The translations under genes were made by a program, and so were the position numbers. DNA of 64,000 nucleotides, from positions 23,643,107 through 23,707,106 of the forward strand of contig NC_053116.1 of NCBI RefSeq assembly GCF_010015445.1, written 5' to 3'. Source of the DNA: Perca fluviatilis (lineage: Eukaryota; Chordata; Actinopteri; Perciformes; Percidae). The notes under the pieces were generated by a model. That model was not told where the DNA came from and made no database searches. It was given only the letters and a program-made list of their open reading frames with translations. Below are positions 1 to 12,831 of this stretch, piece after piece (within the stretch, counting starts at the first letter, position 1; every line of letters begins with the position of its first letter).

Positions 1-341
1 CTGCTTGAAGAGTTAGAAAAGAGTTAAAAACAATGGGAGACAATGGGAGGAAATCAATTCTATTACACAACATCAAAGTGTAAAAGAGTGAACTAATGAT
101 TAAAAACTAGACTGAGTTTAACAATATATTAGTAATCACACTCCATCTTAGTTAGTATTGTTTGAGAAGTAGAGTTAACAGGATGTGACACAGCTTCTGC
201 AATGTCTCTTTTTCAGTGAAAATGAGCTGCAGTATCAGAGACTAAATGGTGGGACATGGAAGGAGAAAAGTGTGTTCATCACATGGAAATATAATTAAAA
301 AAAAAAAAAAAATTGCATTTCAACATTTAAAAATGGGGAAA

Positions 342-605
342 TTAAAGCTATAGTGCGTAGTTTCTGTCGCCCCCATGGGGAATTCTGAGTAATGACAACA
401 ACACTATTGAGGCATCCACATGATGCATGCCTTGGTGATCGCACCCCCATCCCTCCTCCACACAGTTGCTAACACAAAGGAATAAAAAAAAACATGATGG
501 ACTCTTCAGAAGAGGTAATTGTCTTGTAGTGGTTGTATCTTTGTCTCCAAAGCGGAACCAAACAGATGTTCATTAATATAAAAAAGTTGCGCACTATAAC
601 TTTAA
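342..605. mobile_element. Short non-autonomous DNA transposon (264 bp, terminal inverted repeats)
   Basis: The left end reads TTAAAGCTATAGTGCG and the right end, read on the minus strand, starts TTAAAGTTATAGTGCG, giving an imperfect inverted repeat of about 20 bp. No coding capacity is visible. A second, diverged copy lies in the opposite orientation near 7755-7988 and matches over more than 130 bp, including the stretch that follows the left terminus. The two copies show that this is a dispersed family. No clear target-site duplication could be set, so the superfamily is not assigned. Confidence 0.7.
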
Positions 606-1911
606 GCTCTTAATTTCCCTTCTTTGAATATGATAAATGAATCCCTGCACATTAGCCTACTAAACCAATAATTTGCAATCTGATCATAAGGTTGGTGATC
701 TATGACATACATAAATGTGGCAATCGACTGTTTCACAATACCAGGAACTAGTCTAGTCCCACATTTAAAATAGTCGCACCTGTGGCCTACTGGTTTATCC
801 TAACAATGAATCAACTATGCGCCTGCAGGCACTCAGGAGGATTATGCATCGTGACAATGGTGAGATCAGGCGCACTAACAAAACGTTAATGCCTCACCTC
901 AAACCCGGCAACACAGCAGTATCAGTGCTCGAGCTGTTTGAGGGTCATGATGTCAACATCCACCAAGTCGACCCTGCAGAATTTAGACTGCACCTCCTGG
1001 CTACTGTAACATGACTAGTGCGCCCTTTTTAAAATAAAAAATAACCCAGGTCGGTTCATTCTTCCTGATCACTGACACAGGCCTCGTTACAGCGCTGTTA
1101 ACGTTAATGGAGGGCATGAGCCTGGTTGCAATGTAAGAAACTGCCTTGTGTCATATAACACTATGTTGCATAACATTTGACTAGGAACAGCAAACACGTT
1201 ATACATATGCTTAGGGTCGCTACTGTCTGGAAAAATTAAAAGAAAATTTAACTCACTGAGTTGTTACTGTGATTGTTCCCCGTGGGACGACCTCAATAAC
1301 TCCGATGCAGGAGTGCAGTATCTCCTGTCAAACACAAGATGGCGACCACCGCCAACCTAACCGAGTATCTATGCCTAGTATGCCACTTAAAGCTCCACTA
1401 GTGTCCTTAAACATATTTAAAATGTAATTAAATTAGGTCTGTCACTTCCGGAAGAAGTTATATAACATGGTAAAATACGCAATCAGAAAGAGAAATCATG
1501 TAATTTAAACGTTATTCACGCCATCAGTGTGGAGTATCATTTGTGCATTAGGCTAATATGTTGCACCCAGTCAAGGTGGAGCTAATTTTACCGACTTCAT
1601 ATAAAATAAGTTTTTTTACTCTTTTGCAATGCATCATATTTTATAAGCTCATCAAAGTTTTTTTAGGTAAAATCTTAAATCCACTCGAAGCCATGATGTA
1701 AAGACACACGTGTTTTCACTACTTTGTCTGATTAGACTTAGGCTATTTTAATTAATTTGTGAAAGAGTGCAGACTGTGTATGCTTGACTCCCCTGATAAT
1801 TTACCTTTATCAATTTTACCAGTGCATGCACTTTAGTGAGCTTGATTAATTCTACTATAGTTCCACCCAGCTTTGACCTGATCGGCCAAAGACACCAGTG
1901 GTGTGCAGGGC
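606..1911. other. Intergenic DNA, no gene recognised
   Basis: AT-rich sequence. A 65-codon open frame at 817-1014 has no recognised domain and no splice or promoter context. The part around 1320-1380 is somewhat CpG-rich. Nothing else could be supported. Confidence 0.5.
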
Positions 1912-2096
1912 TTTCAATCTACAAAGTAACTAGGCATATTAGCCTTTGTGTAACAGTCAGATAAATTAAGTGGAGTGAAAATTATAGTAGAAAGTTATAT
2001 GTAGCATAAAATGGTAGTGAGTAAAGTCAGTTGCCTATCTAAAAATTGTATCTACTCAAGTGCAGTACTTACATAAGTAGCTACATTTCACTGCTG
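1912..2096 (-). mobile_element. hAT-type non-autonomous repeat, 'CAGTGGTGGAAAGTAAC' family, copy 1
   Basis: Read on the minus strand from 2096 it begins CAGCAGTGAAATGTAGC and continues with the paired AAGTACTGCACTTGAGTA pattern. The same words occur in the copies at 4082 and 63877. This family is common in teleost genomes and is usually classed as hAT-derived (recalled, not searched). The copy is truncated at its inner side near 1912 and is non-coding. Confidence 0.65.
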
Positions 2097-4081
2097 TAAA
2101 TAGGTGAACCTAGGCTTCATTTTCTGCAGTGTGTGAATCAAATGCACACGGAGGAATGCATGTATTCCTCAATTTAAAGAGGACCCCAAAAATCATAATT
2201 CATTGTACAATTTTTTGTGCATATAAATAAAAAAAAAGAAAACTTTTTTGGCAAATCACAGCCCAATACTTTTCAACAACCTACTCATTTCTACAGTTTA
2301 AGGCCGGCCATGTAATGTTATAGGCTATAATGTAATGTATATACTGTTTTAAAATGTAGTAATGCCATTAGTGCCAAAATCAAATGACTCACAACAATAT
2401 AGCTGGATCATTTCATTGACATACAGCTTTTGTGTCTGCTCCAGTTCAATCTCTATGCAGCAATGAGCCAACACCGCACTTAACTTCTTGGTAGATTTCC
2501 TGGTATATGTTCAGGAATAAAGACCATGTATGTGCATTAAATTACACATGTAAACTGAAATGATAAAAAATATTTTCCTAAAATCCTGATGCTGTGTGTT
2601 CGTCTATAATCTTTCTTATCATTTTTGATAGGAAACTAGCCACACTTGCTCAGGAGCTATAAGGTATATTAAAACTTACAGGTGCACAGAAGTATTCTTT
2701 CTTTAGTCATCTTTAGCTGCATTCACAAATCCAATTCTTGAGTCTATTGGCTCTATCTCAATTGCTTCCTTCCAACTCACTATTATGCATACAACAACCA
2801 CAACATTATATATTAGCTGGTTAGCAGGCCTCATCAGCTGGGTTAATTAGTGAAAGACAGCCAACACTATTCACTTCATCTGTTTTGAACAACTTTTGAT
2901 ACTATAGTGACAATATTATTATTTGAATCAAAGTTAAGTCCAACATGCATTAGCTCTTATCAGTTATTCATCACCCTTCCTTTGCCCCTGACCTCTTCCT
3001 GATTATGAAGCTCTGACATCTGCACAACTGACATGAACTATTCGTAACAGATGTATGAAAGAATCCCTCATCTTTTCAAACAGGACATAATCATCATCTT
3101 GCAAACAGACTAAATTATCTTTCAGAAAAGAAATTTGAAGACCTGAACCTTTCCATATGTGATAATCATTTGCCATATTTATCTATTATTTTCTCTGCTC
3201 CTGCAACAATTCTACCACAGGGTTTGTAAAAAATGTCATCCAGTCTAAATAAAAAAAGTTTCAAAGTAGCTTTAAGCCTCCTACTTAGCATGTTCATTTA
3301 TGTTTTCATGGCTACCACTGGGCTTATTTCCAGTTTCATTCAGTGAGGCTTGAATTGAATGAAAAGTTGTTGTTTCTTTCTGGCAGGTTTGTGTCCACTT
3401 TCCTTGGATACCAAATAATACCCTTTCTTCCTTGTCTCTGCTTTTCTGCAGACAGACTCCTATGAAACTGTTTACTCTGGGTTAACCATACGGCGAGCCA
3501 TGTGAGGAATCATTCTTCTCTCGGTGGACTCGATGGGTTAATAAGTTATCTAAGGACAAAGAGCTGACAAGCTCACCACCACAAACCAAGCGATGGCCTT
3601 CCTTCCTTTGGCCCGGGTCACCGGGGGTTATCAGTGACAGGGAAACAATAGGAAGTGGTTAGGGGAAACAGAGCTGTCAGTCCATCGCTTTCATCACACG
3701 TGATACACTCAGGGTCCTGTGATGTCACAACTTTTACCAGCGTGTCACATAGCATGAAACAGCCCTTTGACCTCCCATCTATTATTACTACTGCTCACTG
3801 TCTGAGGCTGACAACAACTATGGCCTGACGCGACCTGTGCATAGCGCATGACCCACCAATAGATGTTAAAAACTACTGGAAGTGACAGCATACTTGTTGC
3901 TTGCAAAATTATGACTATGCAAATATTTGCAGAGCTAGTACACAAGTCAAGAAGGTGCAAAAACTAAAGTAAATGAAAAGAAAATCAAAGCATCAGCACA
4001 CGTACATCCATTTATTTTCATGTTTGACAGTTTGGATCATGATTATCAGTTCTTACAGTATTTTAACTTAAGTGCAAACAG
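2097..4081. other. Intergenic DNA, no gene recognised
   Basis: AT-rich sequence with short open frames only. The block at about 3480-3690 is more GC-rich and of higher complexity than its surroundings and could be regulatory, but no specific element could be shown. Confidence 0.5.
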
Positions 4082-4455
4082 CAGCGGTGAAAAGTAACTA
4101 AGTACATTCAGTCGAGTAGTGAGCACAAGATTTAGGCACTTATACTTTCAGTGAGTGTTTAGATTCATCAGCTGTAATAACTCGTTGATTAATGTTTTAC
4201 ATGTGAGGGGCCTATATATGATGAATTGTTACAAATTAAACAACCCAACAGTATATAAAATATCATAGCTTTGCCTTGACCAGCTACAACATTTACATTA
4301 TGCTACTTAAATATTAATGTATAAACAACAATGATTAAATTATATAATATATAACAATGCACCACAGTGTTTTTCTGCAACATGAGTACTTTAAATACAT
4401 TTTAATATTAGGCTACTTGTATTTTTTAGTAATGTAATCAATATCTTTTGTATTG
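4082..4455 (+). mobile_element. hAT-type non-autonomous repeat, 'CAGTGGTGGAAAGTAAC' family, copy 2
   Basis: The left end CAGCGGTGAAAAGTAACTAA followed by GTACATTCAG and GAGTA matches the family terminus at 63877. The distal part (about 4383-4440) has the weak AGTACTTTAAATACATTTT pattern typical of the other end. The middle is diverged and the right end is set only approximately. There is no coding capacity. Confidence 0.6.
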
Positions 4456-7105
4456 AAAATGGATGAAATGACTATATGTAACGAGAAAGTGGTCAATCCT
4501 GGAGACAAACCCACAGGGAATCATCACCTGATTGCAGTTCCCCTCAGTGTGAGCATTTTTGTGTCTTTCAGCTCATTTGTTTGGTTTCATGGCAGTGTTA
4601 CTGTTTTGGTTCACTCCCATAGCTTTCTCAGCAGCAGGCTGCAATTTTCAGCCAGAAAAGCTATAAAAGAAAAACACTGTACACTACCTGCACAACACCA
4701 AACGGTAGATAAATGAAGTTGGAGGCTTGCTGGTAAACATTGTGGAGTGTTTAATGTTTAGAATTAGAGACAAATTTTTTATGTGAAAATATGAATATTG
4801 TTAGCTGTGCAATGACAGTTAGCTGCCAGGGATGAAGGTATCTTATTTACCTATAGCCGTTTTCTTATATGAACTTTTGACAATGCCAGACGAATGAATG
4901 TGCTACGTCACATGTAGAACAAATTGGAGATTTTCCATCTCAGATGTGTTCTCACTTACTGGAAATACTCTGTTTGGTTTTGGCGAGGTGAGGAGGCAGG
5001 ACGTTCGTCATTTGGATATAAACAACCAAGTCTCTTGCAGTTCCTTGAATTTGTCTGCCAATTTCGGCATCAGAAATGCCCCAATCTCTTCATCTCTCCG
5101 GTTAGACATTTTCTTTTGGTGTCTTCTCTTTTCTTCTTCACCCTTGGATGTTTTTTGGGGTTTTGCACATGATAGAAACATCATTAACACGCCCATTCAC
5201 TCGCTGTGAATTCTCTGGACAATGACCTGCTCTCTTCACACATGGGCTTAAGCGGACATTACACAAACTTTGTAATAGGGAGCTGGCAGGGTAAAGTCAG
5301 TTTAATGTCCAGTCCAAATGTGTTCCCAAGTAGACTACAGCTCCGCCTGGTAATGTCTAGATAATTTCAGTGTAAAATTGTGTAAAATGCGCTTATATTC
5401 TCTGGGTTTAAAATTATTTTAATGTAGTTTTTCAGGAGCCAGTTAGCATCACAAGAGATGAAGTAATGGGCTCATAAGTGGCACTGGCACCTCACCCCTT
5501 GTAAAAATGTTATCTTTAGATTAGGGCTGTAACATGATCATGAAGTCAGTTTTCAGGGTGTATCCTCACCAGTAAGGAAAAGGAGTACTGCACAGGTTGC
5601 AACCTTGTCAACACCAGCCTGTAAATCACGGGCGGAGTGCGCAGCCCTGCAGTGCACAGCCCTGCAGTGCACACCCTCAGGCCTGGAGTCTACACACAAC
5701 AAGTCAAAGTTATTGCCTGTGCTGTGCCCTGGCTGCCCTCTGGATCTGAGTCAGCCGGCTGTGGTGAGAGTGGGCGTTTTGCTGCTGAGGGCATGGGCCA
5801 CCCCCCTGAGTAACCTCAGGCGGAATCTCAATGCAGCATCGTCACTGGGCAGAATGACTGAGAGAGGGCACAAGTCCCTCCCTCTACAGTTAAAACGCAG
5901 ACGCAGACACTCCACGACCTATTTGTGGTTTAACAGCCAGATATTCAGCCTCCAAATCTGCACCTTGTTTGCTTTCTGTTGATTTGGATCACCCACCATG
6001 TTAAAACGACTCTCCCCTGAAACCACTCAATGCACAAGGTTATCAATGGCTAACAACAGAGCCCCGACAGTGTGATAAACTGTAGAGCCTACCTCCCTGG
6101 TTTAACCACAGCTGGTTGTTTGTGGCTTGACATTTGTTAATGGTGCGTCACTTCGAGGGTGAATGACACATTCTTGCGCTGACACTTCAGATGTTTTTAA
6201 CTCTTTTTCCATTGTGGTCCAGAAGACTGTGGATCAAGTAGGACTGAAAGGCAGCTAAATTAACACAACCAGTCAGTCAATGCTGGCCTTTGCCTGAGAG
6301 TGTGGAAGAATTTGCATTGAGGCCGCACCATTCACGTTACAATACTGCAAGTCTCTGACAAGTGCTGCAGTGCTCGTCTGGGTCTCGGGAAGTGCAGCTC
6401 TCCAGGAAAAAATACTCTTCATGCCAGAGGCCAAACGGAGAGCTTAGGTAACAAGAGGCATGTTGAAGCTTATTTGCTTGGTAGTTGCCATAACAGAAAG
6501 GGTAATAAGTAGTATTGGCTAATGTGTTCCCCCTGCTCAATGAGGTGCAACAAAAGCAAACGGTCAGAGGTCAGCATTACCAACCTTTTAGAGCTGCAAC
6601 CCTTTCACACTGCAGAATAATTAACGCCGACTGTTGGGACTATATGTTCAAATTGTCAGAATGTGTGTAGTCAGACTTGTGCTGCATTCACACAATGTTG
6701 GCAGAATGGGAAGAACAGGAACAGTTCATAATTGGGAACATTATTCCAAGATGGTTACCCCACTGCTAGTCTGGTAGTCCCTCCAGATAAACAGCCTAAA
6801 GTAGCTACTTTTGCTGTGTACGAATTGCAGCCAAACATTGTATAGCTCATTTTTAAATCTATTTTATATTAATGAACGTCCGTTACATTCAAGCCATTGC
6901 CAAATGAGTTGATACAAAGCTAATTAAGACTATCAGTTCCACAAAACTCTCTGCATTTCTCAGTATGGTTTACAAAATGGTGTAGTCTGGTGACTATCGC
7001 GAGGAGAAGATTGAGTGATGCGTTTTACATGTACGTCACTGCTGAGAAAAGACAACAGCAGCGTTTAGCTTTGGAGACAAAGAGGACTGCTGCAACAGGT
7101 TAAGG
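4456..7105. other. Intergenic DNA, no gene recognised
   Basis: No exon-like structure was found. A short tandem duplication of about 16 bp (cagccctgcagtgca type) sits at 5640-5672. The longest open frame (5605-5982) runs through this repeat and a GC-rich stretch and shows no domain. Confidence 0.5.
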
Positions 7106-7645
7106 CAGCAGTTCCCAAACTTTTTAGGCAACACACCGCAGCCCCTTCTACATCCTGACCAGGTTGATGCAATACCCCCAATCTTTTTTTGATCTTTTCT
7201 TTTTATGGCCAAACTAAAGTAAGGGGCTTTTGACTTACATTGGCATGCTTTGTGTTCAGGTGGCAACGTAGATAAAAGGGGTTTCATACAGCTGTTAGCC
7301 AGAACCTCACTGCACACCACACACTGTGGCTTTGGGCAATCTGCATCGCCAGTCCAAGTGAAGCCCAGACCCAAATAAGTCAATCATATTTCCTTTGTTT
7401 TCTTCCAGTCTTACAGGCAGGAACTGAAGTACATTTTGGATACATGTATTCATTTATTAAAATTTAAGTTTTTAATTTAAAATCTATAAAGCAAAGTTTT
7501 CAATTTTAGGTTTTTATTTCATGAAAAATCCCACTAAAAAGAATTGGTGTAGTTATTATGCCATTATATTTTTCCTCTCACGCACCCCCCTAGAGGCACC
7601 TCAAGCACCCCAAGGGGTACGCGCACCACACTTTGGGAATCGCTG
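7106..7645. mobile_element. hAT superfamily non-autonomous element, 540 bp, with exact 8 bp target duplication
   Basis: The element starts CAGCAGTTCCCAAACTTTTT and ends CACTTTGGGAATCGCTG. These are imperfect inverted repeats with the CAG...CTG ends typical of hAT transposons. It is flanked by identical 8 bp direct repeats GGTTAAGG at 7098-7105 and 7646-7653, the length expected for hAT. The interior has no transposase-like frame, so it would need a helper enzyme. The right end carries the ACCCCNNGGGG-type words common in hAT-related vertebrate repeats. Confidence 0.85.
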
Positions 7646-7754
7646 GGTTAAGGCATGGCTGAAAACCCGATTCAGTCAGTCATTGTACAGCTAAGAAAAG
7701 ACCTACACATTCAGCAGAAGGAATAAAATTCAAAAAAGAAAGTGACCAACGGCG

Positions 7755-7988
7755 AAGACAAACACAAATAACCATTGGTGTGGCTTTTCTTGAAAAGACC
7801 ATCCTGTTTTTTAATCCTCCTTGTGCTCCTTGATTTGATGGGATAAACGCTACTAGCAACTGCGTGGAAGAGGGGTGGGAGTGGTGCGCGATCACCGAAT
7901 GCTTGCATCATGTGGATGTGCGGACAGTGTTGTTGTCATTAGTTAGAATTCCTCATGGGGGCTACAAAAACTACACACTATAGCTTTA
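7755..7988 (-). mobile_element. Second copy of the 264 bp TTAAAGCTATAGTGCG element, inverted and partial
   Basis: Read on the minus strand from 7988 it starts ATTAAAGCTATAGTGTGTAG and follows the copy at 342-605 through ATGACAACAACACT, ATCCACATGATGCA and CAGTTGCTA. The far terminal repeat is not visible, so this copy is truncated or decayed. It lies about 100 bp from the hAT element at 7106-7645. Confidence 0.7.
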
Positions 7989-8722
7989 ATTACATAAATT
8001 AAAGTCAATGTTTGATTTCATTTAAATGTTACTGCAGCCATGTTGGCAGAGGTTTGTTGATACTTTGCAGTTCTTTTCATCAAGTGGGCGATATTGTAAC
8101 CATCAGAAATGTTTCTCGGAGGAAAATTCGGACTATGATTTGAAAAGTATTATGTTAAAGCAGTGTTGCAACTAACAGAGAAATAGTCAAATGGGATCTA
8201 GTCGTTTGATGAATAATAAAAAGACATAACAAAAAGAATAAGCATGTTGCATATATATTTGGTGAATACATAGTGAATACATGGCCTTGGTGGGCGGCAG
8301 AAGGCCAGGGATAGGGCCGCCACTGCCTCTGGCCATCTCGGACGGCTCACCCACTCTCACCTACCCAGCACCACCAACAACCCCCTTATTTTATCAATAA
8401 AGGGCGTAAAAACATATAAAGCCTGAGTTTTTCTTCCAGTACTGCATATCTGATGCTAAGGTTGGTTCAGATGTTAGCATTGTTAGCCATGTTGTATCAG
8501 CTAATAATGTTAGCAATGTGAGGTGCCCCACTCGGGTCAGAGGGGTCATTTCAGCCCTTGTCTCCACAGGTGAGGCAAATAAAGGGAAGGTGGTGCATGC
8601 TGGCTGCTCTTCCTTGGCCTCCACTTCACCAGCAACAGATGTTGTACATTCTGCTACAGTGGCTAGTAGGGTGTTTGTATCACATTAGTTAGCTGCCCTC
8701 TGCAGCTCGGCTAAGTGCATTA

Positions 8723-8786
8723 CCCGGGCTGTGCGCGCACTACCCGGGATGGGCGCACACTACACAGACTGGGCGCGCACTGGCTA
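8723..8786 (+). repeat. Imperfect tandem repeat, about three units of 20-25 bp
   Basis: Three successive units share the core GGG-(c/a)TG-GCGC-(g/a)CACT, each separated by a CTACCCG/CTACACA linker. The block is CpG-rich in AT-rich surroundings and resembles a short decayed minisatellite. Confidence 0.6.
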
Positions 8787-9239
8787 GCAGCTCCATTCGT
8801 TTGACTGCTAACGCTAGTGAAGCTGTCTCAACCCCAGAGACGGTGGCATGGCATCACTGCGGAATCACACCTCCCCGACCCCCTCGTGAGTAATCTTTGG
8901 ACTCAAAGTTGAACAGTCTTTTTTCTCTGCCTGTTGAACTGACTTTAACACACCATTTCTTCCTCGTTGGAAGTTGGAAGTTCCCAATTTCCAAGTACAA
9001 TGGGTATGAGTTCGATGAATATCATTCTTTATTTCACTGTTATCTACAGTGTATCAGTTTCATTCCTTAAAATGTTTTTGAATAACTTTGTTGTTAAACC
9101 TGAAGGTTTACAGAATCATGCAATAGATGAACTTGTATCACATCCATGACTGAAAAAGCACTCATACACATATGTAAAATATATAAAGAACATATAGCGA
9201 ACATTTAACATACGTCATACATTGCACTACATCATTACA

Positions 9240-9312
9240 CACCAGCCAGGACCAGGATTGAAACCCAGGACTTTGAGGAAATAATGCTAATCACTGACCA
9301 ACCACACGGCCC
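9240..9312 (-). mobile_element. tRNA-derived SINE-like fragment
   Basis: On the minus strand the sequence reads GTGGTTGGTCAGTGATTAGC (tRNA A-box-like) and then GGGTTTCAATCC (B-box-like), about 30 bp apart. This is the layout of a tRNA-related SINE head as found in many fish repeats. Pairing in the stems is poor, so it is not a working tRNA gene. The limits are approximate. Confidence 0.5.
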
Positions 9313-10440
9313 AACTGCAATCTGTAATCTTAAATGTATGTGTCTGTCAGATCCAGACAAAAATACTTCATGTTGCAAAATCATGGCTCTGTGTTATCTC
9401 ATAATGGAACAAATGAAATTAACATATCATCAGTTCAACCATGTGGTGTGATGATTCCCCACAAACACATTTTTTAAAGAATAATAACACTGGAAAAAAC
9501 GCAAAGGGTCTCAAGGGTTCAAATGCAAATATTGTTGTGTGTCCACTTTTGACTCAGAAAGCTGGGGTGATAGTTGGAAGAAAAGGGCCAACAAAGACCA
9601 TATACTTGAGCAACTCTGTGTACTTCACAATTTTAATCAAACTGCACCGAACATGGCATGCTGGGAGAGAGCCTACCCCCACTGTAGCCTGGGAAAATGC
9701 CAGCCTGTCTTGAAAACTTCCAAACAATCACTCCTTCCCCTCCTCTACTCTCTCACAGCTCCCACTGTGTTGTAATATAACCTTGGAAGGGGGTACCAGG
9801 ACTGTGAGAGGTTAGTGCTGTCAGTGGGTACATTATAGTGGAAGCTGCTGGACTGCCACACGTTATTACTAAATACTAGCTGTCGTTGTGAGGTTGCTGA
9901 GGTGAACTGCTTGGTTTTGGCAGGTGGGGAGCCGGGTGGGGCTCAGGCTTTCACAGTAGGTTCTGGTTGATTAAAAGTGGTTCAGCACAGTGGTGACCGG
10001 TGGTACCCAACTGCTTGCCATGAGGAAACCAACAGCATCGTATATTACAATGATCAGTTGGGGCTTGTGATCGTTCCCACAACAATCAGAACATGAGACG
10101 GAGATCATGTGGAGACGGAGATTTTAAGGGGTGAGATCTTTTTAATATCATCCCACTGAAAGGATTGAGTCGGTCTCTGTCAGCTTTCAGTAAGTTTATG
10201 AGCTCATAGCTTCCAAATACTCAGCTTAAAGTAATAGTTACGTTAAGACATTTACATGTTTTACAATTACCACCTGATTTGTTTGAAAGTCAATGTCTGG
10301 CAGGGCAACATGGCATCATGACTTTGCGTAAACATACACGCCACTTTCCTAAAGCCAAATGGCGTGTTATCTGTAGCATTTTGAGCTATCAATGTGTATG
10401 TCTACGCTGTATACAGCGGATGTAAACATACACACCACGT
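9313..10440. other. Intergenic DNA, no gene recognised
   Basis: Open frames around 9441-9775 overlap in two frames and show no family features. No convincing splice-site pairs were seen. Confidence 0.45.
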
Positions 10441-10449
10441 GGTAAAAAA

Positions 10450-10595
10450 AAAAGGTTGGGTTTAGGAAAAGAACATTGGGAAAGGCTTTAATAACACAAA
10501 AAAACGACAAAAACACGACGGTGACCAACGTCACACGCTTAGGAAAACAATAAACGGTTGGGTTTAGGAAAGAAACATTGGGGAAGGCTTAAAAA
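10450..10595 (+). repeat. Direct repeat pair around GGTTGGGTTTAGGAAA
   Basis: Two copies of a roughly 36 bp word (GGTTGGGTTTAGGAAA, then AACATTGGG and AAGGCTT) start near 10453 and 10556, each next to an A-rich tract. The GGTTGGGTTTAGG word is a familiar part of dispersed fish repeats. The pair is probably a degenerate piece of such a repeat or a local duplication. Confidence 0.6.
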
Positions 10596-11242
10596 AAAAA
10601 AAGGTTGAAAAACACAAAGCCCCCACATTCATTGTGGGGGGGACAGACTCAGAGGGCTCCGGCAAAATGAATGCAAAATCTTCTGGTAATAAAAATTCAA
10701 CTTTTACTGTCAGCCAGCACCCCACTATGATGTGACCAAATAAATACTGGTTTGTTACTGGTACATTACTTTTAAACGTGAAAGGGGTGATCTGTTGTTT
10801 AACTGGCCATGATCTCTACCTCAAACTGGCCTTCCTGGATCATATTTCATCATCTCAACAGTATCTGGAGAAACACGCCCAACACAGCTTCTTGCATTTC
10901 TATTCACACAATGTTGTTCTTGGTCTTAATGCTCATGATTTTCAGAATGCAACAGGCGAACAATTAGAACTTGTACACAAGCAAAGAGCGTGAAAGACTC
11001 ATAAGTAATCCAGCTATGCTTACAGTCTTAAAGCCTGTAAGATATCACAAAGGTGAGAAGGTGTTTCAATTGTAGTTGTTATAATCATATTGTATCATTC
11101 CTACTGGTTTCCTCTTGTCAAAGTTGTATTAGAATGATTGCAAACACACAGTTTGTATACTTGTAGAAACAATATACTATTGAAAACCTGCGTTCACTTA
11201 CCCCCACCACTTAACTCCTTCCTGATTTCACCTCAGGCCAGA

Positions 11243-11984
<742 letters not shown>

Positions 11985-12829
11985 GCTCTAATTGATTGTA
12001 ATCTGGCCTTTGAGAAGTACTGGCCCACTATGGGGTTGTTCTGCACATGTTAGCGCCCCTACTGTCCCTTCTACTTGTCCACCTCACTCACAAGCAGGGT
12101 CTGGAGTACACAATTGGCCCTCTCAGATGGAATCATTAAAGCGGGTGGGATAGCATGAGTTCTTTCATACATCAGTTCTCTGTGGACCAGCTTGAGACCA
12201 GGGACAGTGGCCACTCTGCCTGCCCAGTGGGAGAGCCCCATCCTGGGCAGGCTATTGTTGGCCTCACCCCTCGACTGGCTGCCTGTGGTTCTGGCTGCAT
12301 TGGTTTTATTTGTATGCCAAGGTCCTGGACTAAAGATAGCCATGCAGGGGAGCTGGGTCAATATTGGTTTTGAGAGTTGGAGGAAAATGTCAAAATGTTA
12401 AATTCTATTGACTTCCCCCCACTGTTATTTGTTTCTGTGGCAAAAGGCCTAGTGGGCCATTAGTGTAAACAGGGCTTTGTCTTAGGGCTCAGCTTCCAGC
12501 AGGAGGCTCATGGAACAAAACCTAGAGATAAAGGGTCTTGTGTGGCTAGTGGCTTAAAAATGGTTGAGCTGTGGGGCTGAAGAGAGACCTTAAAATGACA
12601 AAGACAGAGATACAAACTGTTTTGATCCCCTCTGACACTGTTGAAGTATGGCTGCAATCTTTGCAAATGACAGCTCTAAGTGCTTTTTGGGCATTTGGAA
12701 AGATCTGCACAAATGAGTGAGCGCTTCAGGCTGATTTATTACCATTCTTTAGTTGCTTTATCAAAATAACAATAGAGAATACATAATATGACATATTGTA
12801 GTATGTGATTGGATATATATAAGGGTCAT
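11985..12829. other. Intergenic DNA, no gene recognised
   Basis: A moderately GC-rich stretch at 12160-12320 has overlapping open frames on both strands but no domain or splice context. No mobile element was recognised. Confidence 0.45.
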
Positions 12830-12831
12830 TA

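Noticed and set aside
817..1014. 65-codon frame rich in R/L at the left edge
   Set aside because: Short, with no domain, signal or neighbours to support it.
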